From: Setoptus koraiensis
Lineage: Eukaryota; Arthropoda
Length of the DNA stretch: 64,000 bases
Assembly (NCBI GenBank): GCA_048013815.1
Contig: CM106586.1
Coordinates: forward strand, 12,214,001 to 12,278,000
Reading direction: 5' to 3'
A program made the translations under genes and the position numbers. Shown one piece after another: positions 1 to 12,600 of this stretch (within the stretch, counting starts at the first letter, position 1; every line of letters starts with the position of its first letter). A model generated the notes under the pieces. That model saw only the letters and a program-made list of their open reading frames with translations, was not told the origin of the DNA and ran no database searches.

Positions 1-866
1 TTAATTTATAGCATCACTCCTAATCTGACATTCGACATTTCTGGCGTCATTATGTTGTGTCGCCAGCGACTCAATTAGCTTAGCTCAATGTGGCCCACCT
101 CGCAAACGCCCAGCTACAATCGGATCATACTGCCCCTCGTGTATCAAGGCTTTATACCTAGCAGCTCCTCATATCCAATAGATAGAATCCGAGTGGATTA
201 GATTAAATCAGTCGTATCACCGGAGCAATTGTTGTTCATGTTCATCGTTGTCTCATTAAGCAAAAACATTGCTGATTATTAGTAGAAATATGAGAGGCAG
301 AGAAAGAGAGAGAGAAATTATAAGAACAATTATTTTACACTTATATAGCCATGATATACAATGTCACTGTTCAGAAAATTCTGCACAAACAACTGTAACA
401 TTGCCATAGATCACACAACTCATTGTAAACAACAAAATACCTATATAGCTGGATGGCAGCAATCGACAACCCAATGACAACATAGACCAGATATTGATTT
501 TATTTATTTGAACCACGTTTTGAGATTGCAAACGAATGCAACGTTGTACAATTATTATTAATAAATGTTATGTTTTAGTACGACCAAAACTGCTTTGTGT
601 CCCATCATATCCTTTGCATTCATGGGTCAGTCATCGGTGCTCGAGGTTACGCTACGCACCCAAGCCCACAATAAATGACAAATACAGTGGCAGTCGATTG
701 AGGAAGTCTTCAAATCAATCATGCAGTTTTAATGATCTATATAGCTACGACAAAAGAATACCCGACTGTGGTGCGGATAAAGACAATGGCTATACGATAA
801 ATAGATTGAATATTATCGTGTGTAAAGATGATGTAATGAATTGATTGCCTCAGAAATTAATGTTTA
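1..866. other. Gene-free stretch downstream of the tetraspanin
   Basis: AT-rich DNA past the 3' end of the minus-strand tetraspanin. An open frame at 536-844 (102 codons, plus strand) has no recognisable domain and is probably chance. On the minus strand an AATAAA-type signal is possible at about 499-504, so part of this stretch may be the tetraspanin 3' UTR. Nothing else is recognised. Confidence 0.5.
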
Positions 867-1935
867 TCAGATATTAATTATAGGTAAACCGTCAATCAAA
901 TTGTCCTTCCTACGGCCCTGTTGCTGTTGTTTAGTGAGATCTCTCATTGGGGCGCTGTTAATATTGTTTTCTTGCTCTGCGATTTTGCGTACTTTTGTCA
1001 TCACACCATACTCTAGTGCGTAACAAGCAAAACCATTTATAAGTAATAGTGTAAATATAAACAATGTCAGAACTCTCAGATTGAAATTTGATATGTCCTC
1101 TCTGTCGATTAGAATGGCGCGACAACCTAACGCATAATCGGGACGCTCACAGTAGAATATGGAATCGGTTTTTGATGATCTATGAAGATATTTTTGTTTG
1201 GGATAATTACAGCAAGACGGTGGATACAATCCATAGAAGGTATTATATGATTGCCAATCCTTGGGCTCCATTATGCCGCAGCATTTGAGCACTTGTTGTA
1301 CCCAATCTATAGGCTGAGTGTAGTGATAATTGGTGTCTCCTGGAAACAATCCGTTTATATCCAGGTTGTTGCTATCGTACGAGTATCTGTTGAGTAATGT
1401 GCGCCACGTATTTACGTCCACTTGATGATTCAATTCGAGCTTGAATGGATTAAACCACAAGCAGATTAGCACAAGAAGAAACGTTGTCGATAATACTAAG
1501 CTCAGGATGGTGTATACTCTTAGCCACTTAAATCTCAGTCTGATATCAACCACCAAGAGGCCCAACAAAGCCAGTACTGAGAGCAATATTAGAGCCACAT
1601 TGAATAGTATTATGGCCATCTTGAAGCTGTGAGTATAAAGTATGACTCCATTGTAGTCTCTGATGAGGTCAGCTGAATTGCTGGCGGCTTTCAGTATGTT
1701 AGTGGAACATATCAACTGATTTGTAACGGTTTAGTGATGAAATAAAATGAAGTTACACAATAAGCGATTTTGAGCATAACTTTTTAACGTGGTTGATTGA
1801 GGCTACAAGTTGTATACTAACCAATGTCAATGAGTTTATTATAACAAGATAAATGAAAAACAAGTTGGTCATACCAAAATATTTGAGAATTTTTGTCGAG
1901 TTGCGCTCTCGACACCCATTATCGGACAGCTCCAT
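867..1935 (-). CDS. Tetraspanin, two exons
   Basis: A four-pass membrane organiser of about 341 residues. Exon 1 is 1935-1759, exon 2 is 1715-867, and the phase-0 GT...AG intron between them is only 43 nt. Exon 1 starts at an ATG giving a short cytosolic tail (MELSDNG), followed by TM1. Exon 2 carries TM2 (about residues 93-115), TM3 (about 129-149), a large second extracellular loop and TM4 (about 276-297). The loop has the family signature CCG, then PPSCC, then two more cysteines (FYC, GC), which makes the six-cysteine pattern of tetraspanins. The cytosolic tail is basic and Gln-rich. An in-frame ATG 30 codons upstream (2025) is possible but would give an untypically long N-terminus. The subfamily is not resolved. 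The very short intron is inferred from continuity of the fold and from consensus splice sites. Confidence 0.85.
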
Positions 1936-3458
1936 AGTGCAAACAATTATGCTGTCGTCGTTATCAGCGGTAATAATAATCCTATGATTATTACTCTGAG
2001 TTCTCGTAACAATACAAATAAACACCCTGCCAAAAGTGCCCGGTCCAATGAAAGTATTTCATAAATAATGATGCTAATGATGTAAGATGTAAGATAATAT
2101 TTATAAAATGTTGTCGAAACGTGTCAATGTAACTCTTATTTTATTCACCTAATTTCCCTGCTTATCGTCTACACAAAACAATGAAAAGAGAATGTTAATG
2201 TTGAAATTATCCCCGCAAGACTTTTGCACAGTCAGCCAATTGAGATCATGGCAAAAATTGCGCAATTTCTCTATTTGGGTGGTAGCAGTTAGGAAGCCGC
2301 TCGATGCAATTTCATATTTTGTACAACCATTGTATGTGTATTAGTTGAGCTGACTCCCATCAAGTCAATCAGATCTTCTGATCAATCTAATCTTGATATA
2401 TATAGTTACTATATATCCACTGCAAAAAAAATGGTGTTGCATATATTGTGTACGTCTTGTTACTGTGTGACCATCTTGTTCACGTGAATGGATTAGACAA
2501 AGTCATTATATCAAATTAGAACAGGTGGATAAAATCTCCAGACAAACAGAAATGGCTGTGGTAGTATGTAACTGTGTGATTGGTTTGGTCAAATTTCATA
2601 CATTGCTCCTTAGAATTTTATTGTCCCTATACTCATCAAAGCGATAAATCTATCAAAGGTTACAAACAGACAATGAGGACTCGTACCCAAGTATTGACAC
2701 AATAAGATTAAAATGACCCATTGATAACATATTTTCAATCATTAGATCTTGATCTACAGATGTTCAATCGCTTTTGAACGAAGCAACAAACATGGACGCT
2801 AGTTGAAACTGATTATCTCCGACTTTTCAAGTTCACTGCGACTCCTTTACCTGTGATGCGCGCCCAAGACAAAAACCGTCCGATTTTGGTGACTCGGGAC
2901 GGAAGGCATCATAAACCGCATATTGTACGCGGTCGCCACACCCCTTCTCTCGGTGTAGCGCTCCGGAGTCCGGATTGTTTGTGATTGTTTGTGTCGGGTG
3001 CAATCATTGAGCGCTTGAGTCCGGCTAGGCGGCAATCAAGAACAAAAGAGTTGCGTCATGCAGGGTCATTTTAGATTTCAACTGTGAGCAACATTGAGAT
3101 GACCGGCGTGGATATTATTCCGTTTAGTGTATTATCAGACGAGGCATTCAACAGTTGCACCCAACACAAAATCTTATCTAATTTCCATCAATGTACACAC
3201 GATGACTCATTCATAGTAGGTTCTAGATGCATAAACGTCACATCGTTACTGTTATCAGTGAATAGACCGAATCTTGAAGAAAAAAATCGACAATCTCTGG
3301 GATATCCTTGAACGAGACAGCGTGATTTATTCTACCATTATTGTGATATAATACAAAATCCACTCATAACTCACAGAGTCAACAAATTTTCAACTCAAAA
3401 CCCATCATCGAAGAAGAAGAAGAAGTTTTCTCCACCAGCTTCCTTTCGTGCACTCCTA
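1936..3458. other. Divergent intergenic region, tetraspanin / lifeguard
   Basis: The tetraspanin leaves leftward and the lifeguard gene leaves rightward, so both promoters should lie here. Small open frames (2847-3035 minus, 3084-3311 plus) show no known domain. A purine-rich GAA repeat at about 3410-3425 probably belongs to the lifeguard 5' UTR. No promoter motif can be assigned with confidence. Confidence 0.5.
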
Positions 3459-4385
3459 ATGTATTCACAAAACCAATCCAATCCTCAGGGGGGACCCATT
3501 CAACAAGGCTACCAGGCTGGCGGTCACCCAAACAATCCACCAGGTAACAAGACCATTTCCATCTCTGAAATCTTTATCCACTTTACACTCTACTCTAAAG
3601 GATATTAATAATTTTTTATTTTCTTATTTTTCTCCCCTCATCTAAACATAACATTTTTCACAGTTTCAGTTTACATTGATCTCTCCGCAGATTCTGTCGG
3701 CAACGGCAGGCTATTCTCTGACAAGAAAATTAGAAATGCTTTTGTGTCGAAAGTTTACATTATATTATCGGCGCAACTTTTGTTCGCAACAGCACTGATT
3801 GGCATATTTATCTATAATGAGGATATCAAATTGTATTTCGCCCAACATCAATTATGGTTTTTATTGGGCTCGCTTGTATCCTTTATCCCGCTTCTCATAT
3901 TGGGTTGTGTACAATCAAGCAGACGATCATTTCCGGTAAATTTTGTACTACTGTCAATAGTAACTATTGGATTTGCCTTCATGGCTGCCGTTATATCATG
4001 TAGATATGACACGAGCACAGTATTGTATGCAGCCGCAACGTGTGCTTTATCCACCATCTTAATAACCTTGTTTGCCAAGTTCACACCACTTGATATGACT
4101 TCCTGTGGAACCGTGCTGTCTATTTTAGGTTTAATGCACATATTTGTTGGCCTGATCCTTATCATTACATTAGGTCCTTCAGGCGCCAAGACGAGCTCCT
4201 TGATATTATCAGTATTCGGAGCCTTTTTGGTGATGCTTTATTTAGTATATTACACACAGCTTATAATGGGCGGAAGAGATGAAGAAGTTAGTCCCGAGGA
4301 GTACATTCTTGCTGCGATATTGTTGTATACGAACATTGTGTACTTGTTCATATTTCTATTGGAGATATTCGCTAGAAGAGGTTGA
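3459..4385 (+). CDS. Lifeguard / TMBIM-family (Bax-inhibitor-1-like) membrane protein
   Basis: A seven-pass membrane protein of 259 residues. The family (LFG/GRINA/FAIM2/TMBIM) sits in Golgi, ER or plasma membrane and modulates calcium leak and cell death. Exon 1 is 3459-3543 and encodes a short Gln/Gly/Pro-rich cytosolic tail. Exon 2 is 3691-4385. The intron of 147 nt is phase 1 and its join creates an Asp codon. Right after the join comes the conserved entry into TM1 (FSDKKIRNAFVSKVY), and near the end is the diagnostic GG..EVSPEEYILAA, followed by the last membrane helix. The N-terminal Pro/Gln-rich part is shorter than in many family members. A poly(A) signal AATAAA lies at 4431-4436, 46 nt after the stop. 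The family call is firm; which lifeguard paralogue it is cannot be told. Confidence 0.92.
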
Positions 4386-4821
4386 TAGAATTCTGCAAAA
4401 GAGAGTGACTTATGTAGTGATAAACAGGTGAATAAATGCAAAAACGAGTCGATAAACACAGATACAAAAATAAAATAAAAACAAAACTTTACATGGTTCA
4501 AAATTCGCGCAGTGTTTGAGTCATCGAGCATGCGCACAGTGGAGGATTTTGGAGATTTTCAGCTGGTTCGTTGCACTCACAATCAATAGTGTACTGGTGG
4601 TGGTAGTCGATACGAAGTGACATAGTTTTCCGTAACAGATTATCATCTGACACACCTCGATCTTCATTGTTGATAATATGTGTTATAATAGTCTAGAATA
4701 AGGGGGCGATTATAACATTATTAGACAAATTGACTACAATTGTCATTTAAATCCACATTATTCCCTATCGAGCTACTTATTATTTGAACAAACTATACCA
4801 ACAGAAACAACAATAACAACA
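4386..4821. other. Lifeguard 3' UTR and sorting-nexin promoter region
   Basis: Contains the AATAAA at 4431-4436 and a second A-rich cluster at about 4467-4482 that could also direct polyadenylation. The rest is AT-rich spacer before the next plus-strand gene. No further structure is seen. Confidence 0.5.
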
Positions 4822-6486
4822 ATGAGCGAGGACAACGAAAGCCAGGTAGCCATCACTGTGGCCACCAATGTCCCCAACAATGTCACCACTACCACCAATC
4901 TCTCCACTAATATCGCCACCGATATCGCCGCCTCCGGCGCCCCAACCAATGTCGCCTCTAATGCCACCTCTAGTGATGTCGCAGCCAGCAATTCTACTGC
5001 TACCAAGGTTACTAGTAATGTTGTTGATGTTACCAACAATGTCGCCACAAATGTCCCCAATTCGACTGTTACCGCCACCAATGCTACTGACTCTACGTCC
5101 ACCAATAGATATCTGATTGTTGACATTAGTGATGTTCTCAGCGAACGGGACCGAGTTAAATTCACAGTACATACCAAAACAAACGAACCGGATTTCGCCA
5201 AGCAACAGTCGTCCGTTGTTAGACAGCATGAAGAATTTGTCTGGTTACATGATTGTTTAGAGGACGACGAAAGGTACGCTGGCTATATTATTCCGCCCGG
5301 ACCACCAAGGCCAGATTTTGATGCCTCAAGGGAAAAATTGCATCGTTTAGGCGAGGGAGAAGGCAATATGACTAAAGAGGAATTTGACAAAATGAAAGCA
5401 GAGCTAGAGGCCGAATATTTGGCTACATTTAAAAAAACTGTTGCAATGCATGAGATATTTCTTCAGCGTCTTGCGTCACATCCAAAATTTAGATACGATT
5501 CAAATTTGAGAATATTTTTAGAATATGAAAATGAATTATCTGTTCGCAACAAAAGCAAAAAGGAACGATTAGCTGGCCTAATCAACAATATTAGCCGTTC
5601 GGCACAAGATCTAGTTATAACTACTTCACAGGCGGCTGCCTCGTCGGCAGCCAGGCAACGCCAGCTCACGTCAAGTGGTGATCAAAATGTTGGCGGTAGC
5701 AGTAGTAGTGGTGTTGGTCACTTGAATGTCTTTGGAACAGCATCACAAAACATTAAAAACAACAACAACAACAACAATATTAGTGATATAAATGATAACG
5801 AAAGCAAGAGCTTCGATCACAATAGCAGTGGCACTGGCGGAAGCATGAACAATGGCGATTTTTTCGAAAGAGAACGCCTATTCTTGGCTTTATATTACAA
5901 CAGTATTAAGGAAACAACTTTGCAAGCAGATAAAATGACCAGGGCACATAAAAATGTTGCGGAAAGCTTTCTACATCTTTCATCTCAGATTAATAAACTG
6001 GCCACAATGGAGGATCATGATCCCAGCCTTAATCAACTATTAACGAGGTTCGCCGACTATTTAGACAGGGCGAGAAAGATTGAAAATCGTATAGCATCAG
6101 ATGAGGACCTGAAATTGTCTGATACTTTTCGTTATTATAAGCGGGATACGGCAGCAGCGCAAGATCTCTTATCACGCCGATTGCGCTATCACAATGAATA
6201 TGAGAAGGCCAATAAGGCCTTAGATGCAGCCAGAAGTAGAAATAAGCAATTACAATATGCGGATGTCATCCAGAAACAAGCATGTGAAAACTTTCAAAAC
6301 ATATCGAAGCTCGCTAAACAAGAGCTTGCCGACTACAAGCAAAGACGAGTTGCAGCATTCAAGAAAAACTTTAGTGACCTAGTTGATCTCGAATTGAAAC
6401 ATGTTAGGTCTCATACACAATTGATCAAGGGTTGTCTAGATTCGTGCAAGGGTATTACTTCGTCCACATTCGTTCAAGCAATTTAG
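4822..6486 (+). CDS. Snx6: SNX5/SNX6-type sorting nexin (PX-BAR), intronless
   Basis: A 554-residue PX-BAR sorting nexin, the class that forms the membrane-tubulating part of the endosomal retromer/ESCPE coat with SNX1/2. Residues 1-95 are a low-complexity Thr/Asn/Val/Ala tract. The PX domain spans about 96-235 and contains the helical extension typical of SNX5/6 ([19 protein letters not shown], then [10 protein letters not shown]). A Ser/Asn linker with an eight-Asn run follows at about 275-345. The BAR domain occupies about 350-554, with [14 protein letters not shown] ([10 protein letters not shown]) and [13 protein letters not shown] motifs. Vertebrate SNX5/6 are about 405 residues, so the extra length is the N-terminal tract and the linker. 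The whole protein is read without an intron, unlike its split neighbours. The reading frame is intact. SNX5 and SNX6 cannot be separated here. Confidence 0.93.
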   Translation: MSEDNESQVAITVATNVPNNVTTTTNLSTNIATDIAASGAPTNVASNATSSDVAASNSTATKVTSNVVDVTNNVATNVPNSTVTATNATDSTSTNRYLIVDISDVLSERDRVKFTVHTKTNEPDFAKQQSSVVRQHEEFVWLHDCLEDDERYAGYIIPPGPPRPDFDASREKLHRLGEGEGNMTKEEFDKMKAELEAEYLATFKKTVAMHEIFLQRLASHPKFRYDSNLRIFLEYENELSVRNKSKKERLAGLINNISRSAQDLVITTSQAAASSAARQRQLTSSGDQNVGGSSSSGVGHLNVFGTASQNIKNNNNNNNISDINDNESKSFDHNSSGTGGSMNNGDFFERERLFLALYYNSIKETTLQADKMTRAHKNVAESFLHLSSQINKLATMEDHDPSLNQLLTRFADYLDRARKIENRIASDEDLKLSDTFRYYKRDTAAAQDLLSRRLRYHNEYEKANKALDAARSRNKQLQYADVIQKQACENFQNISKLAKQELADYKQRRVAAFKKNFSDLVDLELKHVRSHTQLIKGCLDSCKGITSSTFVQAI

Positions 6487-7829
6487 GGAACAAAAGAGGA
6501 TTTTATTATTATTATTACTATTATCATTATTACCAATGAAATATATATATATATATTTATATATATATATATATATATATTGAATATCTATATATATATA
6601 TATATATATATGTATGATTTATATACTGCATACAAAGATTTATAAAAAAGAAAACAATCTATTACAATGGTCAGATTAGATCTATTATTAAATATATAAT
6701 TATATGTTCACCTCTTTGAGTATATTTACATTTGAGGAGCTACGAGGATAATTATATAGAGTTGATAATAATAATTACATAAGAGTAATATATAGATGAA
6801 TAAATTCAATACAATGTATTAATCAAGACGATGGCCTTCTATTGGGTGACGCGCTAATTCATTCAGTCCGCATCAACAACATGCCACTGCTATTCAGATT
6901 TCCTGAAAGGACCTGTATAGATAAACATGCTTATGTTGGTTAATGGTCACACCATAATGTAGCTCGTCATCGTGTCCGTCTATAGGTATATATAGGTTGT
7001 CCTTTAATGAGTTAAGATTATGCTTTGTGAGACTGCGCAAAGGTATTCATTGAATCGTTTTGTTACATAACCCGAGCAGTTTGCTTGGCCATAGACAAGA
7101 CGAAGATAGTGATCTAGCCACATAGATTAGATAAGAAGATCAAATGTTAAGTGTTACGTAGTGTTGTGCTTTCGTGTGTCTTATGCTCGATTGAATAAGT
7201 TGAAAGATGTATCAATAAAAGCTAGTAACTTTTTGAGATCTATCAGCAGAAGCAGCACCAACAAACACTACTGTAACAGTAACTTTGTTGTCTCATTCAT
7301 CAGAGATATGTCACATGGCTTAAATATAGTTCCCACTAAAAGATCAGAGCCGGAGTGCGTAGTCATCATCTAGCAAAAACACACACACGTCTGCACATTT
7401 ATTTGGTGACTAGTAGATAAATGTAAATTTTGTTTATATCAAGCGTGAGAGAAAAGAAGAGAGAGAGAGAGCGCCACATTAACTATATTCAAGTAAACAA
7501 AAAAGAAGCCAACTAGCCAACTATTTAGCAAACACACTGGTTTTGAATGAGTCAGAGCGACCAACTTTGATATAGGCGATTGTCAACAGCTATCCAAATG
7601 CGACTAAAAAAGTTCAACACAAACAAATTTATTATTATCGTTATTGCAACTATTATTAGTGGTGCTTAAAAGTGGACATAATAATACAACAAAACAATAT
7701 TGCAATTATCATTGCATCGTAAAGTGACAAACAAAGAGAAAATAATAAAATTGAGCAAAGGGCGAGCGGTAAAAGTGTAATCATATTCTCTATATTGTGG
7801 CATAATTAAAACATAGAGTGGTTATAAAC
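6487..7829. other. Sorting-nexin 3' flank and GPA2 upstream region
   Basis: Begins with an ATT/AT microsatellite (annotated separately). An AATAAA at about 6799-6804 may end the sorting-nexin transcript. A 70-codon frame at 7161-7373 has no ATG start and no known domain. The last few hundred bases are the likely promoter and 5' UTR of GPA2. No gene is supported. Confidence 0.5.
6510..6612. repeat. ATT and AT microsatellite
   Basis: A short run of ATT-like triplets at 6510-6531, then almost pure AT dinucleotides from 6541 to 6612, interrupted around 6557 and 6581-6588. It lies in the 3' flank of the sorting nexin. Confidence 0.9.
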
Positions 7830-9619
7830 ATGGTGATACTCATTGAGATATCACGTACTGCAACAATAATATTATTATTCCAATTGGAAGTACTACTATT
7901 CATAACTATTTGCCTGAATTGTGTATATAGCAGCTCTGTTCCTTCGGCATTCTCAAAACAAGATGCCCCCTTTTGGAAACGGCCCGGCTGTCATATAGTG
8001 GGTGAGTGTTAAGCCATGTGTCAATGTTAGCAGTGGGCGCAAATAACTAGATACTGGACGCATAGCGACTGTGCACAATGAAAAAATAAAGTAATTTGCA
8101 TGATGTTGTTGTTGTTGTTGTGGAAAATTGATTGAATGATCCTTTAAAACTTTCATCTATATATAAGGTCACACGCGAACAATAGCCATACCTGGCTGTG
8201 TCAAATTTGATCTGACAACAAACGCATGCAGGGGATATTGCCTGTCGTACTCACTGCCATCCATTGAGGATATCGGGCCAGCTTTTGGCGGCGACAATGG
8301 CAGTTCGGATGCAACGCTAACACCAAACACAAATGTTGCCGCTGTGAGTCGGAACAACAATCAGGGCCCTAATCGGGGTGCCAATCAGAGGTTAGTAAAC
8401 AAGCTGTGACTTTAGAGTTGTTGACGTGATCAACATAACAACAGTATTGAACAAAAAACTATGATTTTGATTTGAACTCAAAATATGCTTAAAATTCATG
8501 TAGCGATCAAGATGTTTCATTGGTTGATAAGATGATAAAAACACAAGCATTAAAACGCGAATATTTGGAATCTATTTTATCCTCGATATCCAACGTACAA
8601 AACACAAACAATACGGGAAGCAGCTCTAGTGGCACCATCAACAAAGATGCATCATTATCGGCGCAATTCCTCCAACTGGTGGCTTTGCAACAAGCACGTG
8701 AAAAATCGCACATGTTATCACCTAATTTAAACAGCGGTAGCGACATTGACAGCAGCAGCAGCGGCACCAGCAGCAGTAGTAGCGGTGCCGCTAGTGACAA
8801 TAATAATCATAATACTAACTATGATAAAATAAATACCCAATCAACGACGCTAAACGACGCACCGGAAATCGATCCTGATCTCATAACATCCACAGGTCCA
8901 ATAGAGGCCAATCTTGTGCCCTCAGGATCAAAGCAAGACATAATATCAATTGGACAATGTTGCAGTATGATAGAAACAGAATACGTGAGTACTAAAAGCG
9001 CAACTTGACTTGATTAGTCTTGGTGGGGGAGTTATCAAGAAAGTGCTATATTGCTTATTGCCTAATTGATATTTATTGTCGCATGGCACTGATATTGAGC
9101 AGCTATCAGAAGTCATCTTGCTTGCTGTTTACCCTGATTAGCTATACAGCTTAACAACAGATAAGCATCGTCACTATACTAATCTAATCTATTTATCCAT
9201 CCATCTTGACAATGGCTCTCCCTGGTGTCGCCATCAATGGTCATGACACGTCACTTATCGCGACGCGTCATGTATGGTGACGATTAACAATGCAAATGCA
9301 AACAAAACAAACAAATTATACAAAAATGAAATGAATGTGCATACTGTCGTCGTGTGGTCGTTGATCTTGTACTTATGTCATAATCGGGTTACGTTACTTC
9401 TCAATGTTTCGTTCGTTTTCCATTTGCATCTCCATGTAAACCATCACACATACTAAACACATCTGCATGTACATGACGCGCTTATCATGATGATCAATAA
9501 CCAAACACGAACAACAACAATATCAGATTAAGGTAAATGTCAGATGCGAAAATGGCCTAAGGGATTACATATTCAAATCAGCAAAGAGTTGCGAGTGTTT
9601 CTTCTGTAAGAAAATGTAA
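7830..9619 (+). CDS. GPA2: Thyrostimulin alpha subunit (glycoprotein hormone alpha-2), four exons
   Basis: A secreted cystine-knot hormone subunit that pairs with GPB5 and activates an LGR1-type receptor. Exons: 7830-8001, 8168-8390, 8504-8984 and 9527-9619, with phases 1, 2 and 0. All introns begin GT and end AG. The spliced length is 969 nt, 322 residues. Exon 1 gives a signal peptide (hydrophobic core about residues 12-31) and KRPGC. The exon 1/2 join gives VGHTRTIAIPGC, followed by NACRGYC and LPS, which match the insect GPA2 pattern. Exon 3 ends with IGQCCSMIETEY. Exon 4 ends with KSAKSCECFFCKK. All ten knot cysteines are present. About 175 residues rich in Ser, Asn and Thr lie between LPS and IGQCC, where other GPA2 proteins have only a short loop. 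The ATG at 7830 is chosen because the signal peptide starts there. The gene faces GPB5 7 kb away. Confidence 0.92.
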
Positions 9620-12600
9620 TCTTAATATTGGCACTGTGTTTATCTGTTTGTTTGTGTGCACGTAGACACTCAAAGCACAAATGTACATTTACCTCGGATA
9701 TAACCTTTGCAAAAATCAGACACGAACTCCCATAGCGATAGGGATAGCTATAACACGTGCACAATGTGTCTAAATATAGTCTGCTATACATTATCCATGC
9801 GATGGAAAGGAACAATCACAACCACTAGTCTACTCCTACAACACAGTGTAAAGAAAAAGTAGAATAACGTCGAAAGAACCGACAGAGAAAGAGAGGGAGA
9901 GGATTACAGGTGCAGTCAAAATTGGGCAAACACGAGGCGAGAGAGCAACAAACAAATAACAGAAAAAAAAACAAACAGAATGAAAGAGAGAGAGAGAGAG
10001 CGAGCTGGCACCCAATTAAAAAATAAAACAAGAGTCATTTCTATATTTCACAAACCAGCAAAACAAAATGTGTGCTATATGTGTAGTGCCTCGCCAGTTA
10101 TGAATAATGTCTTAAAGCAAATAATTAAATGGAAAGTCATAATGACACTGTCTGAATTGTTCTCGCTGTCCTTTGTGTTTGTTTTGTGTGTTTGCCAGGG
10201 TTAGTGAGGCCATCAATTGCAAAATAAAAAAACCAACCAGCACCAAAAACAATCGCCATTTTTTCAGCCTCATGCCATATGGTACATGAAAGCATGATGG
10301 CGCCACCAGCACAATACATGTTATGTATAGAGTACAATAAAAACTCTAGTCTAGCTACACACTGGCAAGCTGTACGAACTGTAACGTAGCCCCACGTTGG
10401 GGTATCGTATGGGGTCCCCATTAAAGTTAATGTCGCTGTATTTGAAGCGCTGCAAAAGCGCTGTAAAGCAAACTAAAGAACATCATCTAAGGGCTAATTG
10501 AGTTTAGAGTGAAATTTAGAGAGATGCGTGAATATAAAATGCGCGCCAGATTGTGCGCTTGAGGCCGGGGGTTAGAGGAAGTGAACTTTACTTACGCTGA
10601 TGCATTCTAATAAGGTCGCGTCATTCTGAATATTCGCTCCACGTCAGACCCCATGTAAGACGTGTCTGACAGGTGGTAATTTGCACACCTTACATCATGT
10701 TCGGTTGTTGTGCAGCTCGTTGCCATATTTATTTTTCAGCATGTCATGTGGCTGGCCGAGAGCATGGGTGCAGCTTGAATTTGCAATGGCCCCCTTGTGT
10801 GTAACATGCGGCAGGCTATTTTTCGGTACAGTTATCAGATGAATCAGATCCCCTCAAGGGACCACAAAAACGCCCAAACCTCGCTGAAGGCCCAATACTA
10901 AATGTGGGCCCCGGTGCCAGCGCCCACACATTACACAACAACATCATCGCTGACGCTTGCTCTTTGGCATTGATTTCACCATTCCCGAAAGAGGCAGAGA
11001 TTCTCTCTTCCATTCCGTACAACATTTCTTTCGCTCAGTTTCGCTTCTCAATTAACATGCCAACTCGAAGGAAATCTGCATCTCATTCGACTACAAGCTA
11101 AAGGTTTACGTCACTGTTTTTTAGTGAGAACACACAACGAAATTGAACAATGAGCTAAATGAGAGATAAACGAATTATTCAAACCACCTATAACCACGGG
11201 GGGATAATTTACAGCGAAATCAGTGGTACGGGATCTCGAGTTAAAGCGCCGATGAAAGCTAGACGAGAGAAAATTCGTGCAGAAAATGTGCCTCCGAAAT
11301 GCTGTTCTTCAAGTGAAAAAAGGCCCCTTTTTCCTGTTCCTTCATGATTTTCCATGGAACTATTTCACTTGCACTAACCTAGCTAATGATCTGCATCCTT
11401 TATTTTTGCCTGAGTCTTATTCATCTTATCAAGTAAAGTTTGCACTATTTTAAGAAGCCCCCCCCCCTCTCCCCCCTAACTGGGCCACAGGAACTGGGCT
11501 GACATTTATCGAACGCCAAAAAATAGGCCCCTGCGTGAGACAGGAAGAGTGAGTGATGGCCGCCTTCTTTCTTGGCGGCGGCTGCTGCTATTTTTAACTG
11601 TTTTCTACTATTTCCAACCAGCATCTTGGCCACTTTTGAGACCATTTACCATCTACAGCACAGCAAATTTTGGTACTGAAATGATTGAGTAAGCCATTAA
11701 GAATATCTGTTAGCTAGTTAAAGAAAAAAGTTAGAGAGCGTTCTTTTCAAGACGCTGTCTAATATTGTTCTATTGTGTGGGCAAAACGGGAAAAAAGTAG
11801 TGGGCGTTCAACTTCATATCAAAGAAGCAAAGAAAATCCGTCTCGTGACATTATCATATGTTTTTGCGTTCCTCTACCAGCCAGTGTCGCCTATGGCTGG
11901 CCAAGTTAACCTGATATCTTTCGTGTTTGGGAGCTCTTCTATGGTTTCGTTGTGCATTAGCATCGATTGGTTGTAGGCGAGTGCTTCAGCGAGCCTGTGG
12001 GAAATTATCAAAAAAGAAAAACATGATGATACGATATGATAAGATCGCACGTTTGATATCGATATTGATATCGAATCATATTGTCGTTAACCTTTCAGGG
12101 GGGGGGGAAGTGATTTACGCAACTGTTCTTGTTGGATCTACAATCCTGAAGCAAGCTATTAGAGTGGTAGAGCATTCGAATGGTCATTTTTGGCAAATCA
12201 TCATCAGGATCGATGGCATAGATGGCATCTTACTTCCGTGCAGCTAACACTGTTCGCATTTCTATCACTTTTAATGGCAAAACTAATGGCCTTCTAATGT
12301 ATGTGCTAGACAGACTGATTGGAAATTATTCTCCTTTCCGCTAAATATACTAAACACGGTAGATCAATAATTGTCATTGGAGACTAGCTGTCAGCTCGGA
12401 TCATCATATAGCTCGATGTTTTTTTTTTTTTCGTACCACTAACTCGCGCAACAGCACCAGGCTCAGATTTGGCCGACTGACATTTACATCATGTTAGGGG
12501 CGACACACTAAATAATGTGCCAGTGACATCTCTTACAGATTGGCCAATGAACTCAAGATTGTGCGGACCCCGAAAATTATCATGAATCAAGGCTGTCACA

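Noticed and set aside
4773-5229. Two overlapping minus-strand frames of 142 and 149 codons
   Set aside because: They are the antisense of the low-complexity N-terminal tract of the sorting nexin; repeats of period three keep several frames open.
10137-10421. Minus-strand frame containing TACQCVARL, considered as a distal GPB5 exon
   Set aside because: It lacks the rest of the knot motif, and the true second GPB5 exon with all expected cysteines was found at 16867-16637.
12150-12190. A tRNA-like GTGGTAGAGCATTCGAATGG stretch
   Set aside because: It resembles the D-arm and anticodon entry of a tRNA, but no acceptor stem and no GTTCRANYC box follow at the right distance.
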